From contig NZ_MUYM01000018.1 in assembly GCF_002150765.1 (NCBI RefSeq), positions 1 to 64,000 on the forward strand: a stretch of DNA of 64,000 nucleotides. The letters run 5' to 3'. Below, piece by piece: positions 24,222 through 34,102 of the stretch; position 1 is the stretch's first letter, and each line of letters begins with the position of its first letter. Made by a program: the position numbers and the translations under genes. Source of the DNA: Lentzea kentuckyensis. GTDB lineage: Bacteria; Actinomycetota; Actinomycetes; Mycobacteriales; Pseudonocardiaceae. Under the pieces are notes generated by a model. The model saw only the letters and a list, made by a program, of their open reading frames with translations, searched no databases and had not been told where the DNA came from.

Positions 24222-25529
24222 GTGAGTGACCATGGGCACAGCTCGGCCGTGTCTGCGCTGACCGCGCAGTACGCCGCTATGCGCGAAGGTGCGCCGGTGC
24301 GGCTCGCGAAGAAGACGTCGAACCTCTTCCGGTTTCGCGCCGATCAGTCGGGCGGGCTGGAGGTAGGCAGGTTCGACCGGGTGCTGTCAGTGGACCCGGT
24401 CGGGCGCACCGCACAGGTGCAGGGCATGACCACCTACGAGAATCTCGTCGCCGCGACACTGCCGCACGGCCTCATGCCGTTGGTCGTGCCGCAGCTCAAG
24501 ACCATCACGATCGGCGGGGCGGTGGCGGGCCTCGGCATCGAGTCCACGTCCTTCCGCAACGGCCTGCCACACGAGTCGGTGCGGGAGCTGGAGATCCTCA
24601 CCGGCGACGGCGAGGTCGTGATCGCCAAACCGGACGACGACCTGTTCCGCGCGTTCCCCAACTCCTACGGAACCCTGGGCTACGCGCTGCGGCTGGAGAT
24701 CGAGCTCGAGCCGGTGCGCCAGTACGTCCGGCTGCGGCACGTGCCGTTCGGGTCGTTCGCGGAGCTCGCCACGGTCATCGAGGAGGTCTGCGCAGACGGT
24801 TCGGCGGACTTCGTCGACGGCACGGTGTTCTCGCGCGGCGAGATGTACCTGACGTTGGGGCACTACGCCGACATCGCGCCCTACACGTCGGACTACACCG
24901 GCAACCAGATCTACTACCGGTCCATCCAGCAGCGCCGCACGGACCACCTGACGATCCACGACTACCTGTGGCGCTGGGACACCGACTGGTTCTGGTGCTC
25001 GCGGGCGTTCGGCGCGCAGAACCCGGTCGTCCGTCGCCTGTGGCCGAAGCGCTACCTGCGTTCGGACGTCTACCGCCGTCTCGTGGCCAAGCATCGGCGG
25101 TTACGGCCACGTGTCGACGTGGAGCCGGTGATCCAGGACGTCGAGATTCCGGTCGCCGGCCTGGCCGACTTCCTCGACTTCTTCGACCGCGAGATCGGCA
25201 TCGCGCCGGTGTGGGTCTGCCCGGTCCGCCTGCGCGACACCACGGGCTGGCCGCTGTACCCGATGGACCCGGACGTGCTGTACGTCAACGTCGGGTTCTG
25301 GTCGGAGGTCCCGGTGCGGCCGGGAGAGAAGATGGGTGACCGCAACCGGCTGATCGAGCGCGAGGTGGCGCGGCTGGGCGGCCACAAGTCGCTGTACTCG
25401 GACTCCTACTACACGGAGGACGAGTTCTGGCGGCACTACAACGGTTCGCACTACCGGTCCGTGAAGTCACGGTACGACCAGACGAACCGCCTGCCTGATC
25501 TGTACGCCAAGTGTGTCAGGGGACGATGA
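24222..25529 (+). CDS. tmsA: FAD-binding oxidoreductase, 10-methylene-stearoyl reductase type (TmsA/BfaA)
   Basis: A 435-residue FAD-linked oxidase of the DWARF1-like group. The FAD-binding domain includes VPQLKTITIGGAVAGLGIES and the C-terminal domain VWVCPVRL. Immediately upstream of a cyclopropane-synthase-like methyltransferase, this matches tmsA/bfaA, whose product reduces the 10-methylene group to give 10-methylstearic (tuberculostearic) acid in membrane phospholipids. Start GTG 24222 is chosen because TAACGT lies 7 bases upstream; the frame is open further back but that part crosses the operator. The stop abuts the tmsB ATG with no gap. Confidence 0.82.
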   Translation: MSDHGHSSAVSALTAQYAAMREGAPVRLAKKTSNLFRFRADQSGGLEVGRFDRVLSVDPVGRTAQVQGMTTYENLVAATLPHGLMPLVVPQLKTITIGGAVAGLGIESTSFRNGLPHESVRELEILTGDGEVVIAKPDDDLFRAFPNSYGTLGYALRLEIELEPVRQYVRLRHVPFGSFAELATVIEEVCADGSADFVDGTVFSRGEMYLTLGHYADIAPYTSDYTGNQIYYRSIQQRRTDHLTIHDYLWRWDTDWFWCSRAFGAQNPVVRRLWPKRYLRSDVYRRLVAKHRRLRPRVDVEPVIQDVEIPVAGLADFLDFFDREIGIAPVWVCPVRLRDTTGWPLYPMDPDVLYVNVGFWSEVPVRPGEKMGDRNRLIEREVARLGGHKSLYSDSYYTEDEFWRHYNGSHYRSVKSRYDQTNRLPDLYAKCVRGR

Positions 25530-26762
25530 ATGCGGTTGGCCTCCATTTTTCAGCGCATCACGGGTGGCAACGACGTTCGCTTCGAGGCCTACGACGGCAG
25601 TAGCGCCGGCCCGTCCGCCGCTCCGGTGTCGATCGACATCAAAACGCCGGAAGCCCTGTCCTACCTGGCTTCCGCGCCTGGTGAACTGGGCCTGGCCCGC
25701 GCCTACGTGACGGGACACCTGGAGATCCTCGGCGACGTGCACGCCGGCCTCGCCCAGCTGTCCGAGTTCTCGTTGCGGGAGCTCCCGTGGCTGCAACGCG
25801 TGGAGCTGCTGCGCTTCCTGGGCCGGATCCGGTTGTCGCACAAGGTGACGCCGCCACCGCAGGAGACCCGCCTGCGCGGCCTGCGGCACTCCAAGGCCCG
25901 CGACCAGCAGGCCATCGCGCACCACTACGACGTCTCGAACCAGTTCTACGAGTGGATCCTCGGCCCGTCGATGGCCTACACCTGCGCGGTGTACCCGTCG
26001 ATCGAGTCCACTTTGGAGCAAGCCCAGTTCGCCAAGCACGACCTGGTGGCCCGCAAGCTGGGGCTGAAGTCCGGCATGAAACTGCTGGACGTCGGCTGCG
26101 GCTGGGGCGGCATGGTCATGCACGCGGCCCGCGAGTACGGCGTGCGCGCGATCGGCGTGACGTTGTCCCGCAACCAGGCCGAATGGGCCCAGAAGGCGAT
26201 CGTCGAGGCCGGGTTGTCCGACCTGGCCGAGGTCCGTCACCTCGACTACCGCGACGTCCGCGAGACGGGCTTCGACGCGGTGTCGTCCATCGGCCTGACC
26301 GAGCACATCGGCAAGGCCAAGCTGCCAGGGTATTTCGCTGCTCTGTACGGCAAGCTGAAGCCGGGTGGCCGTCTGCTGAACCACTGCATCACCCGGCCGG
26401 ACAACAAGCAGCGGGCGTTGTCCGGGCCGTTCATCGACCGGTACGTGTTCCCGGACGGTGAGCTGGTCGGGCCCGGCCACCTCGTGTCGTTGATGCACGA
26501 CACCGGGTTCGAGGTGCGGCACGAGGAGAACATCCGCGAGCACTACTCGCTGACCCTGGCCGCCTGGGGGCGGAACCTCGACGCGCACTGGGACGAGGCG
26601 GTGGAGGAGGTCGGGGAGGCTCGGGCTCGGGTGTGGCGGCTGTACCTGGCCGCGTCTCGGCTCGGGTTCGACCGGAACAACATCCAGCTGCACCAGGTGC
26701 TCGGGGTGAAGCTGGACGGGACCAGGTCGCACATGCCGTTGCGGCCGGACTGGCTGTCCTGA
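25530..26762 (+). CDS. tmsB: SAM-dependent fatty-acyl methyltransferase (TmsB/BfaB, cyclopropane synthase family)
   Basis: A 410-residue member of the cyclopropane-fatty-acyl-phospholipid synthase family. The SAM-binding loop is LLDVGCGWGGMVMHAA, the substrate-site block HHYDVSNQFYEWILGPSMAYTCA, and SIGLTEHIGKAKLPGYF carries the conserved Glu and His. With the adjacent reductase it should methylate oleoyl chains at C10. Alone it would resemble a plain cyclopropane synthase, so the assignment rests on the tmsA neighbour. The ATG directly follows the tmsA stop. A strong hairpin ends the unit at 26769-26806. Confidence 0.85.
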   Translation: MRLASIFQRITGGNDVRFEAYDGSSAGPSAAPVSIDIKTPEALSYLASAPGELGLARAYVTGHLEILGDVHAGLAQLSEFSLRELPWLQRVELLRFLGRIRLSHKVTPPPQETRLRGLRHSKARDQQAIAHHYDVSNQFYEWILGPSMAYTCAVYPSIESTLEQAQFAKHDLVARKLGLKSGMKLLDVGCGWGGMVMHAAREYGVRAIGVTLSRNQAEWAQKAIVEAGLSDLAEVRHLDYRDVRETGFDAVSSIGLTEHIGKAKLPGYFAALYGKLKPGGRLLNHCITRPDNKQRALSGPFIDRYVFPDGELVGPGHLVSLMHDTGFEVRHEENIREHYSLTLAAWGRNLDAHWDEAVEEVGEARARVWRLYLAASRLGFDRNNIQLHQVLGVKLDGTRSHMPLRPDWLS

Positions 26763-26768
26763 TCGTCG

Positions 26769-26806
26769 GTGGGTGGTTCCGCCATCGGGATTGCGGAACC
26801 ACCCAC
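26769..26806 (+). terminator. terminator hairpin after tmsAB
   Basis: A perfect 14-base-pair stem GTGGGTGGTTCCGC / GCGGAACCACCCAC with a 10-base loop, beginning 6 bases after the tmsB stop. Confidence 0.8.
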
Positions 26807-26870
26807 GTTCCGGGCAACTGGTGACCGAAGAGGCGTTAACAGGCGGGTTGCACGTGTTGAATGCGATCTC

Positions 26871-27086
26871 GTGGCGGAGAAAACGGTCGAGGTTGAGCAG
26901 AGGCTGAACCTCAGCGACTACCTGACGAGGTACGAACCGCCTAGCGGCACGTGGTTCTTGCGTGCTACTCCGGCAGTGATCCGCGGCGTCAGCAAACCGT
27001 TGCCCGCATGCAACTGCGCGCCACGCTCATCACGTGCGACGTGCGCTTGGCCTCCGCTCCAGGGGCCAAGCGCACGTTCGACGTGA
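26871..27086 (+). CDS. small open frame, doubtful gene
   Basis: A 71-codon frame from GTG 26871 beginning VAEKTVEVEQRLNLSDYLTR. About its first 40 codons have GC-rich third positions as in real genes here, but its last part runs through the hairpin at 27040-27078, no ribosome-binding site is clear, and I recognise no family. It lies in the otherwise empty 328-base gap between tmsB and the trypsin-like protease. Treat as a candidate only. Confidence 0.25.
   Translation: MAEKTVEVEQRLNLSDYLTRYEPPSGTWFLRATPAVIRGVSKPLPACNCAPRSSRATCAWPPLQGPSARST
27040..27078. terminator. hairpin ahead of the convergent protease gene end
   Basis: A perfect 14-base-pair stem ACGTGCGCTTGGCC / GGCCAAGCGCACGT with an 11-base loop, 12 bases from the protease stop on the minus strand. 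It is a probable terminator for that gene. Confidence 0.75.
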
Positions 27087-27090
27087 TCTC

Positions 27091-27924
<834 letters not shown>

Positions 27925-27991
27925 GTTCCCAACGATGGACCGCCATCATGTGAACAAGCTGTGCGCAAAGCTGACTAAACCCTGATAAGAA

Positions 27992-30031
27992 CTAGCTGAG
28001 AAGCAGCGAAGAGACTTCTGAGGCCGGCAGCGGCGGCCCGAAATGGGAACCCTGGGCGCCGGTGACGCCCAGCGCGGCCAGCCGGGATGCCTCGGCCTCG
28101 GTGCGCACGTCCTCGGCGTAGAGCGGCAGGCGCAGGATCCTGGCCCAGCGGAGCAACGCCTCCGAGGCGCTCTCGTCCACCCGGTTCGCGCCCGCGTCCA
28201 GGCCGTGCACGACGGCGCCGGTGAACTTCACGCCGCTCAACGGCAGCTGGCGCAGCCGGTCGACGCCGACGTTGCCGCCGTTCATCTGGTCCAGCACGAG
28301 CCCGATGCCGCGCTCGGCGAGGATCGTGAGCTCGTCCATCTGTTCGTCGTTCAGCAACGCCGGCAGGTGCTCGTGCAGTTCGAAGCGCAGCAGGGAAGCG
28401 GGGAGTCCGGTGCGCTCCAGCACGCGGGCGACCTCGGCGACGAGCTCCGGTTCCTGGCACAGCCGGGGCGGCAGGTCGATCGAGAGCACGGGCGTCCGCG
28501 GGCCCAGCGCCGCGTACCACTCGCTGGCTCGGGTGCAGGCCTCCGAAAGCGCCCAGTGCACGAGGCGGACGATCATGCCGTTGGCGGAGGACTGGTCCAT
28601 GAACATGTTCGGGCACAACACGCCGCGTTCGGGGTGGTCCCAGACGATCTTCGCCTCCAGGGCGAGCACCGAACCGTCCGCGAGGGAGTGGATCGGCAGG
28701 TAGTCGACCCGGAACTGGCCCTCCTCCAGTGCGCCGGGGATCGACGCGGCCAGCGCGTAGCTCTCCTTGTCGCGCGCGTCCCGGTCGCGGTCGTACAACG
28801 CCCACTGCGCCTTGCCGTCGCGCTTCGCCCAGCCCACGGTGACGTCCGCGGCTCTCAGCAGGTCCACCGCGTCGCCGCCGCGGGCCGCCCGCGCCACGAT
28901 GCCGATGCTGGTCGTCACGCCGACGCCGTGGCCGCCGATCCAGATCGGCTCCTCCAGCCGCGCGGTGAAGTCCTCGACCAGCGCGATCACGCCGGGCACG
29001 TCGCGCGGGTCCTTGATCAGGACACCGAACTCGTCCTCGCCGATGCGCGCGACCTTGCCGACCTCCTCGGAGAACACCGCCCGCAGGTGCCTCGCGACGT
29101 GCAGCAGCACCCGGTTGCCGGCCTCGTGCCCGAACGCGTCGTTCACGCCGCGGAACCCGTCGATGTCGACCTGCACGAGCGCGAGCGCCTCCGGGCCCTT
29201 CGAACCGACCGCGCCTTCCAGCCAACCGAGGAACTGTGCGCGGTTGGGCAGGCCGGTATGCATGTCGTTGAGGCTCTGCCGCACGAGCTGCGTCTGCAGC
29301 GCGCGCATCTCGTTCATGTTCTCGATCATCGTGACGAAGTACGGCGGCTCGCCCTCCTGCTCCCGCACCAGGGAGATCGCCATGTGCGTCTGGATCGTCT
29401 CGCCGTCGCTGCGGACCATCCGCTTCTCGACCCGGATGTTGTCGTGGTCGGACGCGATCAGCTGCTGGGCCAGCTCCCGCAGCGCGACCCGGTCGTCCGG
29501 GTGCACCAGGTCGCGGCCGCTCATCGTGCGCAGGTCGTCGTGGCGGTAGTCGAGCATCGCCAGCAGGGCCTCGTTGACGTCGATGATGTCGCCGGTGAGT
29601 GAGCTCACGACGATCCCGAACGCCGCGCTGTGGAAGATCGCCCGGAACTTCGCCTCGCTCGCCCTGACCGCGGTCTCGGCCCGGCGCATCGTGTTGATCG
29701 CGGCCGTGCGGCTGATCTCCTGCTGGTCGAGCGTGCGGTCGCGCAGCCCTTCGGCGAACCCGGCGGCGAGCGCGGCCAGCTGGGCCTGCGTCACCGGGGC
29801 GTGCTCACCCAGGTGGGTGAGTGACTGCTCCAGCGTCGCCGACGAGACGAAGTCGTTCTCCACCATGGACCGGCCGACCTGCCGAGCCGCGTCCACGCCA
29901 CCGCTCTGCAACTGTTCGACGAAGCCGCCGAGCAGTTCCTCGAGCTTCTCGCGGGTGAGGCTCACTAGAAGCGTGTTGGAGATCGCCGCCGCCCAATGCA
30001 CGGCGCGCTCAAGGCTCTCGACCATGTTCAT
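27992..30031 (-). CDS. PAS-GGDEF-EAL protein with degenerate EAL domain
   Basis: A 679-residue cytoplasmic protein. A helical N-terminal region (1-115) is followed by PAS (about 120-245, FRAIFHSAAFGIVVSSLTGD), GGDEF (about 255-420, motif RIGEDEFGVLI) and EAL (about 430-675). The GEDEF variant and VDIDGF keep metal-binding residues, so cyclase activity is possible. In the EAL domain the motif reads LEAKIVWDH, the metal Asn is Asp (LSIDLPP) and the DDFG motif is LDQMNGG, so phosphodiesterase activity is doubtful. It probably senses a signal through PAS and makes or binds c-di-GMP. Confidence 0.9.
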   Translation of the reverse strand: MNMVESLERAVHWAAAISNTLLVSLTREKLEELLGGFVEQLQSGGVDAARQVGRSMVENDFVSSATLEQSLTHLGEHAPVTQAQLAALAAGFAEGLRDRTLDQQEISRTAAINTMRRAETAVRASEAKFRAIFHSAAFGIVVSSLTGDIIDVNEALLAMLDYRHDDLRTMSGRDLVHPDDRVALRELAQQLIASDHDNIRVEKRMVRSDGETIQTHMAISLVREQEGEPPYFVTMIENMNEMRALQTQLVRQSLNDMHTGLPNRAQFLGWLEGAVGSKGPEALALVQVDIDGFRGVNDAFGHEAGNRVLLHVARHLRAVFSEEVGKVARIGEDEFGVLIKDPRDVPGVIALVEDFTARLEEPIWIGGHGVGVTTSIGIVARAARGGDAVDLLRAADVTVGWAKRDGKAQWALYDRDRDARDKESYALAASIPGALEEGQFRVDYLPIHSLADGSVLALEAKIVWDHPERGVLCPNMFMDQSSANGMIVRLVHWALSEACTRASEWYAALGPRTPVLSIDLPPRLCQEPELVAEVARVLERTGLPASLLRFELHEHLPALLNDEQMDELTILAERGIGLVLDQMNGGNVGVDRLRQLPLSGVKFTGAVVHGLDAGANRVDESASEALLRWARILRLPLYAEDVRTEAEASRLAALGVTGAQGSHFGPPLPASEVSSLLLS

Positions 30032-30112
30032 TCAGCTCAGGTGGCCATTCGTGGGGGACCGGGGTGATCTGCTGATCCGCGGTACCACCGGGTGTGGTCC
30101 AACGGACAAGCT

Positions 30113-30128
30113 TACTGATCACTCAGTA
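30113..30128. promoter_or_regulatory. dyad upstream of the GGDEF-EAL gene
   Basis: TACTGA-TCAC-TCAGTA, a perfect 6+4+6 dyad in the 164-base gap between the GNAT stop and the GGDEF-EAL start, about 80 bases upstream of that start. It is TetR-operator-like, but no repressor gene is adjacent. Confidence 0.4.
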
Positions 30129-30195
30129 CGTGTCCAACCGAACCCCGATTCCCGGCCGAGAATCATGGGTTTGCCCACGAGTTCACTCGTTTGAA

Positions 30196-30663
30196 CTAAT
30201 GAATCTCCTTGCTGAACGCAAGCGGGCCAATTGTCATCGGGTCTGTCCCAACGTCGAACAACGGCGTGTACCCGGTCGCCAGGTAGAGCGCTTTCGCCTC
30301 GGGCTGACGCGGTCCGGTCGTCAGATAGATGCGGCGGTATCCAAACGTTCGGGCCTCGCTCTCCAGTTCTTCCACGACTCGGCGCGCGAGTCCGCGCCGG
30401 CGATGACGTGAATGCGTCCAAATTCGCTTCAGCTCCGCGGTTTCGTCGTCGTAGCGCATGAACGCGCCGCCCGCGACCGCCTCCCCGGCCTCCACGAGCA
30501 GCAGGAACTGTCCGTGCGGCGGCTCGAACACGTCCGCCGGTCGTTGCATCTCCTGCGCGCCCATGGGCCCGTACCGGGACGTGTACTCGTAGGTCAGCTC
30601 GACCACCAACGGCGCCGCGTCCGGGTCTGACTGCCGGACGCGGCGCACTTCGAGGGTGGTCAT
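30196..30663 (-). CDS. GNAT-family N-acetyltransferase
   Basis: A 155-residue acetyltransferase. The acetyl-CoA binding region is ELKRIWTHSRHRRRGLARRVV (Q/RxxGxG/A type), followed by ARTFGYRRIYLTTGPRQ and the terminal ALYLATGYTPL, the usual GNAT order. ATG 30663 overlaps the stop of the upstream flavin monooxygenase (ATGA), so it is the second gene of that operon. The substrate is unknown; small amines or xenobiotics are usual. Confidence 0.85.
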   Translation of the reverse strand: MTTLEVRRVRQSDPDAAPLVVELTYEYTSRYGPMGAQEMQRPADVFEPPHGQFLLLVEAGEAVAGGAFMRYDDETAELKRIWTHSRHRRRGLARRVVEELESEARTFGYRRIYLTTGPRQPEAKALYLATGYTPLFDVGTDPMTIGPLAFSKEIH

Positions 30664-31760
30664 GCGGCCTTGGCCCGGTCCCGCTTCGCGACTTCCTCGC
30701 GCACCAGCGGAATCACGTACCTGCCGAAGTCGATCGCGTCGTCCAGCAGGTCGTAACCGCGCGCGGACAGGATGTCCACGCCCAGGTCGTAGTAGTCGAG
30801 CAACGCCTGTGCGACGGTCTCGGGAGTGCCGACCAGCGCGTTGGAGTTGCCCGCACCGCCCGTCGCCTTCGCGGTCGGTGTCCACAATGCACGGTCGAAC
30901 CGCTCGCCGCGGTCCGCGACCGCCAGAAGTCGTTGGGAGCCGGTGTTCTCCGGGTTCGTCAGCGAATGCCGCCGGCTCAACGGACCGTTCGCCTTGCGCG
31001 CCTCGATCCGGTCCACCGTGCGGTGTGCCTTCTCCCAGGCCAGTTCCTCGGTCGGCGCGATGATCGGCCGGAACGCGACCTGGATCCGCGGCACGTCGGT
31101 CCGGCCCGCCTCCTTCGCCGCCTGCTTGACGGACTCGATCTGCTGGGCCGTTTCCGCGAGCGGTTCACCCCACAGGCAGAAGATGTCCGCCTCCGCGCCG
31201 CCTGCCGCGTACGCCGCGGGGGAGGAGCCGCCGAAGGACACGTTCGGACGTGGTTGCTGCACGGGGAAGACATCACTCACGAAGTCCGCGAAGTGGTAGT
31301 GCTCGCCGTCGTGGTCGAACGCCTCACGGCTGAGCCACGCCTTCTTGACGATCTGGATGTACTCGCGGGTGCGGCTGTAGCGCTGGTCCTTGGACAGGTA
31401 GTCGCCCTCGCGCTGCTGCTCGTGGTCCGTGCCGCCGGTGATGAAGTGCACCGTGAGCCGGCCGTCGCTGATCTGGTCGAGCGTCGCGAACGTCTTGGCG
31501 GCGAACGTCGGGTAGGACACGTTCGGCCGGTGTGCCAGCAGGATCTGCAGCTTGTCGAGCTTGCTGGCCAGGTACGCCGCCGCCGACGCGGGCTCCGGCG
31601 CCCCCGATCCGTACGCGAACAGCACGCGGTCCCACCCGTGCTCCTCGTGCGCGCGAGCGAGCCTGAGCGTGTAGTCCTTGTCGAACGCGCCGGCGGACGA
31701 CCGCGGGTTCGTCTCCGACCCGTCGTTCGTCGCGGCGATCCCGAGAAACTCAACTGGCAT
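30660..31760 (-). CDS. LLM-class flavin-dependent monooxygenase (SsuD-like)
   Basis: A 366-residue TIM-barrel bacterial-luciferase-like monooxygenase. Characteristic blocks are HRPNVSYPTFAAKTFATL, ISDGRLTVHFITGG and HYHFADF, as in alkanesulfonate and related FMNH2-dependent monooxygenases. It needs reduced flavin from a partner; an SsuE-like FMN reductase and a flavin reductase are encoded 2-3 kb away. GGGGA precedes ATG 31760 by 7 bases, so the longer upstream frame is not used. No sulfonate transporter is present, so the substrate may be another sulfur or carbon compound. Confidence 0.85.
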   Translation of the reverse strand: MPVEFLGIAATNDGSETNPRSSAGAFDKDYTLRLARAHEEHGWDRVLFAYGSGAPEPASAAAYLASKLDKLQILLAHRPNVSYPTFAAKTFATLDQISDGRLTVHFITGGTDHEQQREGDYLSKDQRYSRTREYIQIVKKAWLSREAFDHDGEHYHFADFVSDVFPVQQPRPNVSFGGSSPAAYAAGGAEADIFCLWGEPLAETAQQIESVKQAAKEAGRTDVPRIQVAFRPIIAPTEELAWEKAHRTVDRIEARKANGPLSRRHSLTNPENTGSQRLLAVADRGERFDRALWTPTAKATGGAGNSNALVGTPETVAQALLDYYDLGVDILSARGYDLLDDAIDFGRYVIPLVREEVAKRDRAKAA

Positions 31761-31951
31761 GACCGATTCCCCAGAGTTGGTGGTGAGAGCGGGGTGCGTT
31801 GAGGGAGACGCCCTTCGAGTGCACACCCGATGATCGGGCGTCGCAACGGCGTCCACAGAGCGGGATTTGCTTGCACGCGCGGGGTACCGTGGTGGTGTTC
31901 GCGTTGAGGGGCGCGGCACGTTTCTCCTTGTCTTCCACGGAAAAGACGCGC

Positions 31952-33646
31952 ATGCGCTCACTCGTCGTGATCGGCGGCGGCCCTCGTGCCGCCGGCCTGC
32001 TGGAACGCATCGCCGCCCAGTCGCCGTCGCTGGAGCTGGCCGTGCACGTCGTCGACCCGTACCCGCCCGGCGCGGGCCGGGTGTGGCGGCACGCGCAGTC
32101 ACCGTTGCTGCGCATGAACTCCATGGCCGAGGACGTGACGGTGTTCACCGACTCCTCGTTCGACGGCATCGGTCCCGTACGCCCTGGTCCGTCGCTCGCC
32201 GAGTGGGGTGACGTCGACCCGACCTCGTTCCCGTCACGGCAGGTGCAGAGCAAGTACCTCGCCTGGTTCTTCGGTCACGTCAAGGAATCTCTGCCACCGA
32301 ACATCTCGGTGACCGTTCACGAAGCGCGGGCGTTGAAGGTCGTCGGCAACTGGGTGTGGCTGGACAGCGGGGAATCGCTGCGGGCCGATGTCCTCGTGCT
32401 GGCGTTGGGTCACCTGGACGCCGAACCGGAGCCGGAACACCGCAAGCTGGCCGAACACGCGGCCGAGCACGGCCTGGTCCACGTGCCGCCGTTGTACTCG
32501 GCCGACGCGGATCTGGCGGAGGTGAGCGGAGATGTCGTGCTGCGCGGGTTCGGGCTCGCGTTCATCGACCTCATGGTGTTGCTGACCGAGGGCCGTGGCG
32601 GCCGATACGTGCGAACAGACGGCGAGTTGCGTTATCTGCCTTCGGGTGCGGAACCGCGGCTGTTCGTGGGCTCGCGGCGCGGTGTGCCGTACCACTCGAA
32701 GACCGGCTACCGGCTGCAGGGAACCCGGCCGTCGCTGCCGCACTTCTTCACGGCGGAGGCGTTGAAGGGTCGTTCGCTGGACTTCCGCGCCGACGTGTGG
32801 CCGTTGATGGCCAAGGAGATCGCCTGGGGTTACTACCACGAGCTCTTCACCGGTCATCCCGGTCTCGTGCGGATGTCGTTCGTCGAGTTCGCCACGTCGT
32901 TCGCCGCTTTGCCCTGGTACAGCGCCGAGATGCGGGAGCTCGAAGCTCTCGCGATCCCGGACCTGGCCGACCGGATCGACTTCGAACTGCTGGACCGTCC
33001 GCTGACCGGCCTGACCTTCGCGACGGCCGAGGAGTTCCAGGAGCACCTGCGGTCCTACGTCGAGGCCGACGTGGCCCGGCGCTCGGATCCGCGGCACAGC
33101 GCCGATCTGGGGGCGTTCCTGGCCCTGTTGTCGGTCTACGGCCAGATGGCGCAGGTGATGCCGCACGACGGCTGGTGGCACGGCTACTTCAGCTACCTGG
33201 CGTCCGGGCCCCCACCGGACCGGCTGGAGGAGCTGCTGGCGTTGTCCCGCGCGGGAATCGTGCGGTTCGTCGGCGCGGACATGTGGGTGGAGGCGGTCAA
33301 CGGCGCGTTCCTGGCGGGCAGCCCGACGACGCCGGAGGTGGTGCGCGCCAACGGCCTGGTCGAGGCTCGCCTGCCGACGCACTCGTTGTCCCGCACAGCC
33401 GATCCGGTGCTGCGGTCGTTGCGCGCGGTCGGTGACGTCTCCGAGGACGCCGCCGGGCTGGTGCGGGTGTCCGCGGAGGGCAGGCTGATCAACGAGAACG
33501 GCGAAGAGGATCCGGTGCGATTTGCTGTGGGGCCTTACACGACCGGGAAGGCGTTCGCGGCGTTCGCCCGGCCGAACACGAACGCCCCGGCGTTCCGGCA
33601 GAACGACGTGCTGGCGCGGGAGATCCTGCGGACTTTAGGCGACTGA
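31952..33646 (+). CDS. FAD/NAD(P)-binding protein, NAD_binding_9 type
   Basis: A 564-residue protein with an N-terminal dinucleotide fold (SLVVIGGGPRAAGLLERIAA), a middle FAD/NAD region (VVLRGFGLAFIDLMVLLTEG) and a C-terminal region ending in an active-site-like segment (PYTTGKAFAAFARPNTNAP). It belongs to the large uncharacterised FAD/NAD(P)-binding family related to N-hydroxylating monooxygenases. ATG 31952 begins the Rossmann fold directly. It is divergent from the LLM monooxygenase and overlaps the convergent flavin reductase by 12 bases. A role in the same oxidation pathway is inference from position. Confidence 0.8.
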   Translation: MRSLVVIGGGPRAAGLLERIAAQSPSLELAVHVVDPYPPGAGRVWRHAQSPLLRMNSMAEDVTVFTDSSFDGIGPVRPGPSLAEWGDVDPTSFPSRQVQSKYLAWFFGHVKESLPPNISVTVHEARALKVVGNWVWLDSGESLRADVLVLALGHLDAEPEPEHRKLAEHAAEHGLVHVPPLYSADADLAEVSGDVVLRGFGLAFIDLMVLLTEGRGGRYVRTDGELRYLPSGAEPRLFVGSRRGVPYHSKTGYRLQGTRPSLPHFFTAEALKGRSLDFRADVWPLMAKEIAWGYYHELFTGHPGLVRMSFVEFATSFAALPWYSAEMRELEALAIPDLADRIDFELLDRPLTGLTFATAEEFQEHLRSYVEADVARRSDPRHSADLGAFLALLSVYGQMAQVMPHDGWWHGYFSYLASGPPPDRLEELLALSRAGIVRFVGADMWVEAVNGAFLAGSPTTPEVVRANGLVEARLPTHSLSRTADPVLRSLRAVGDVSEDAAGLVRVSAEGRLINENGEEDPVRFAVGPYTTGKAFAAFARPNTNAPAFRQNDVLAREILRTLGD

Positions 33647-34102
33647 GGTGTAGCGCCCCTGGTGCCGCACCAGGGGCGCGGCGATGTCGGTGTACGTGAT
33701 GTCCAGCGGTTCGCCGACCAGCGCCACGTGATCACCGACCGCGATCCGCCGGGAAGTCCGGCACCGCAACCGCACCGGCGCGTCCAGCAGCCACGGCACG
33801 CCGTCCTCGTCCGCCTGCCACCGCGTGCCGGGGCCGAACCGGTCGACGCCCTTCGACGCGAACAGGTCCGCGAGCCCGGTCTGCGCGGCGTCCAGCAGGT
33901 GCACGGCGAACAGCGGCGCGGTCCGCAGCACCGGCCACACCGAAGCACCCTCGCCGATCCACACCACCACGAGCGGCGGTTCGAAGGAGGCCGAGGTGAA
34001 CGAACTGACGGTGGTGCCGACAGGTCCGTCCACGCCATGAGCGGTGACGATCGTGACGGCCTGAGCGTGGTGCCTCAGCGCGTTGCGCAACTGTTCCTTC
34101 AT
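33635..34102 (-). CDS. flavin reductase-domain protein
   Basis: A 155-residue protein of the flavin reductase/FMN-binding split-barrel family (VTIVTAHGVDGPVGTTVSSF, EPPLVVVWIGEGASV, HLLDAAQTGLADLFA). Such proteins use NAD(P)H to supply FMNH2 or FADH2 to monooxygenases. It is coupled by an ATGA overlap to the upstream SsuE-like reductase. The nearby LLM monooxygenase is the likely recipient. Confidence 0.87.
   Translation of the reverse strand: MKEQLRNALRHHAQAVTIVTAHGVDGPVGTTVSSFTSASFEPPLVVVWIGEGASVWPVLRTAPLFAVHLLDAAQTGLADLFASKGVDRFGPGTRWQADEDGVPWLLDAPVRLRCRTSRRIAVGDHVALVGEPLDITYTDIAAPLVRHQGRYTSVA

Noticed and set aside
31761..31951. Possible cysteine leader peptide upstream of the SsuD-like monooxygenase
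   Set aside because: All frames on both strands were read; none has the HVD..RV..C pattern seen before metY.
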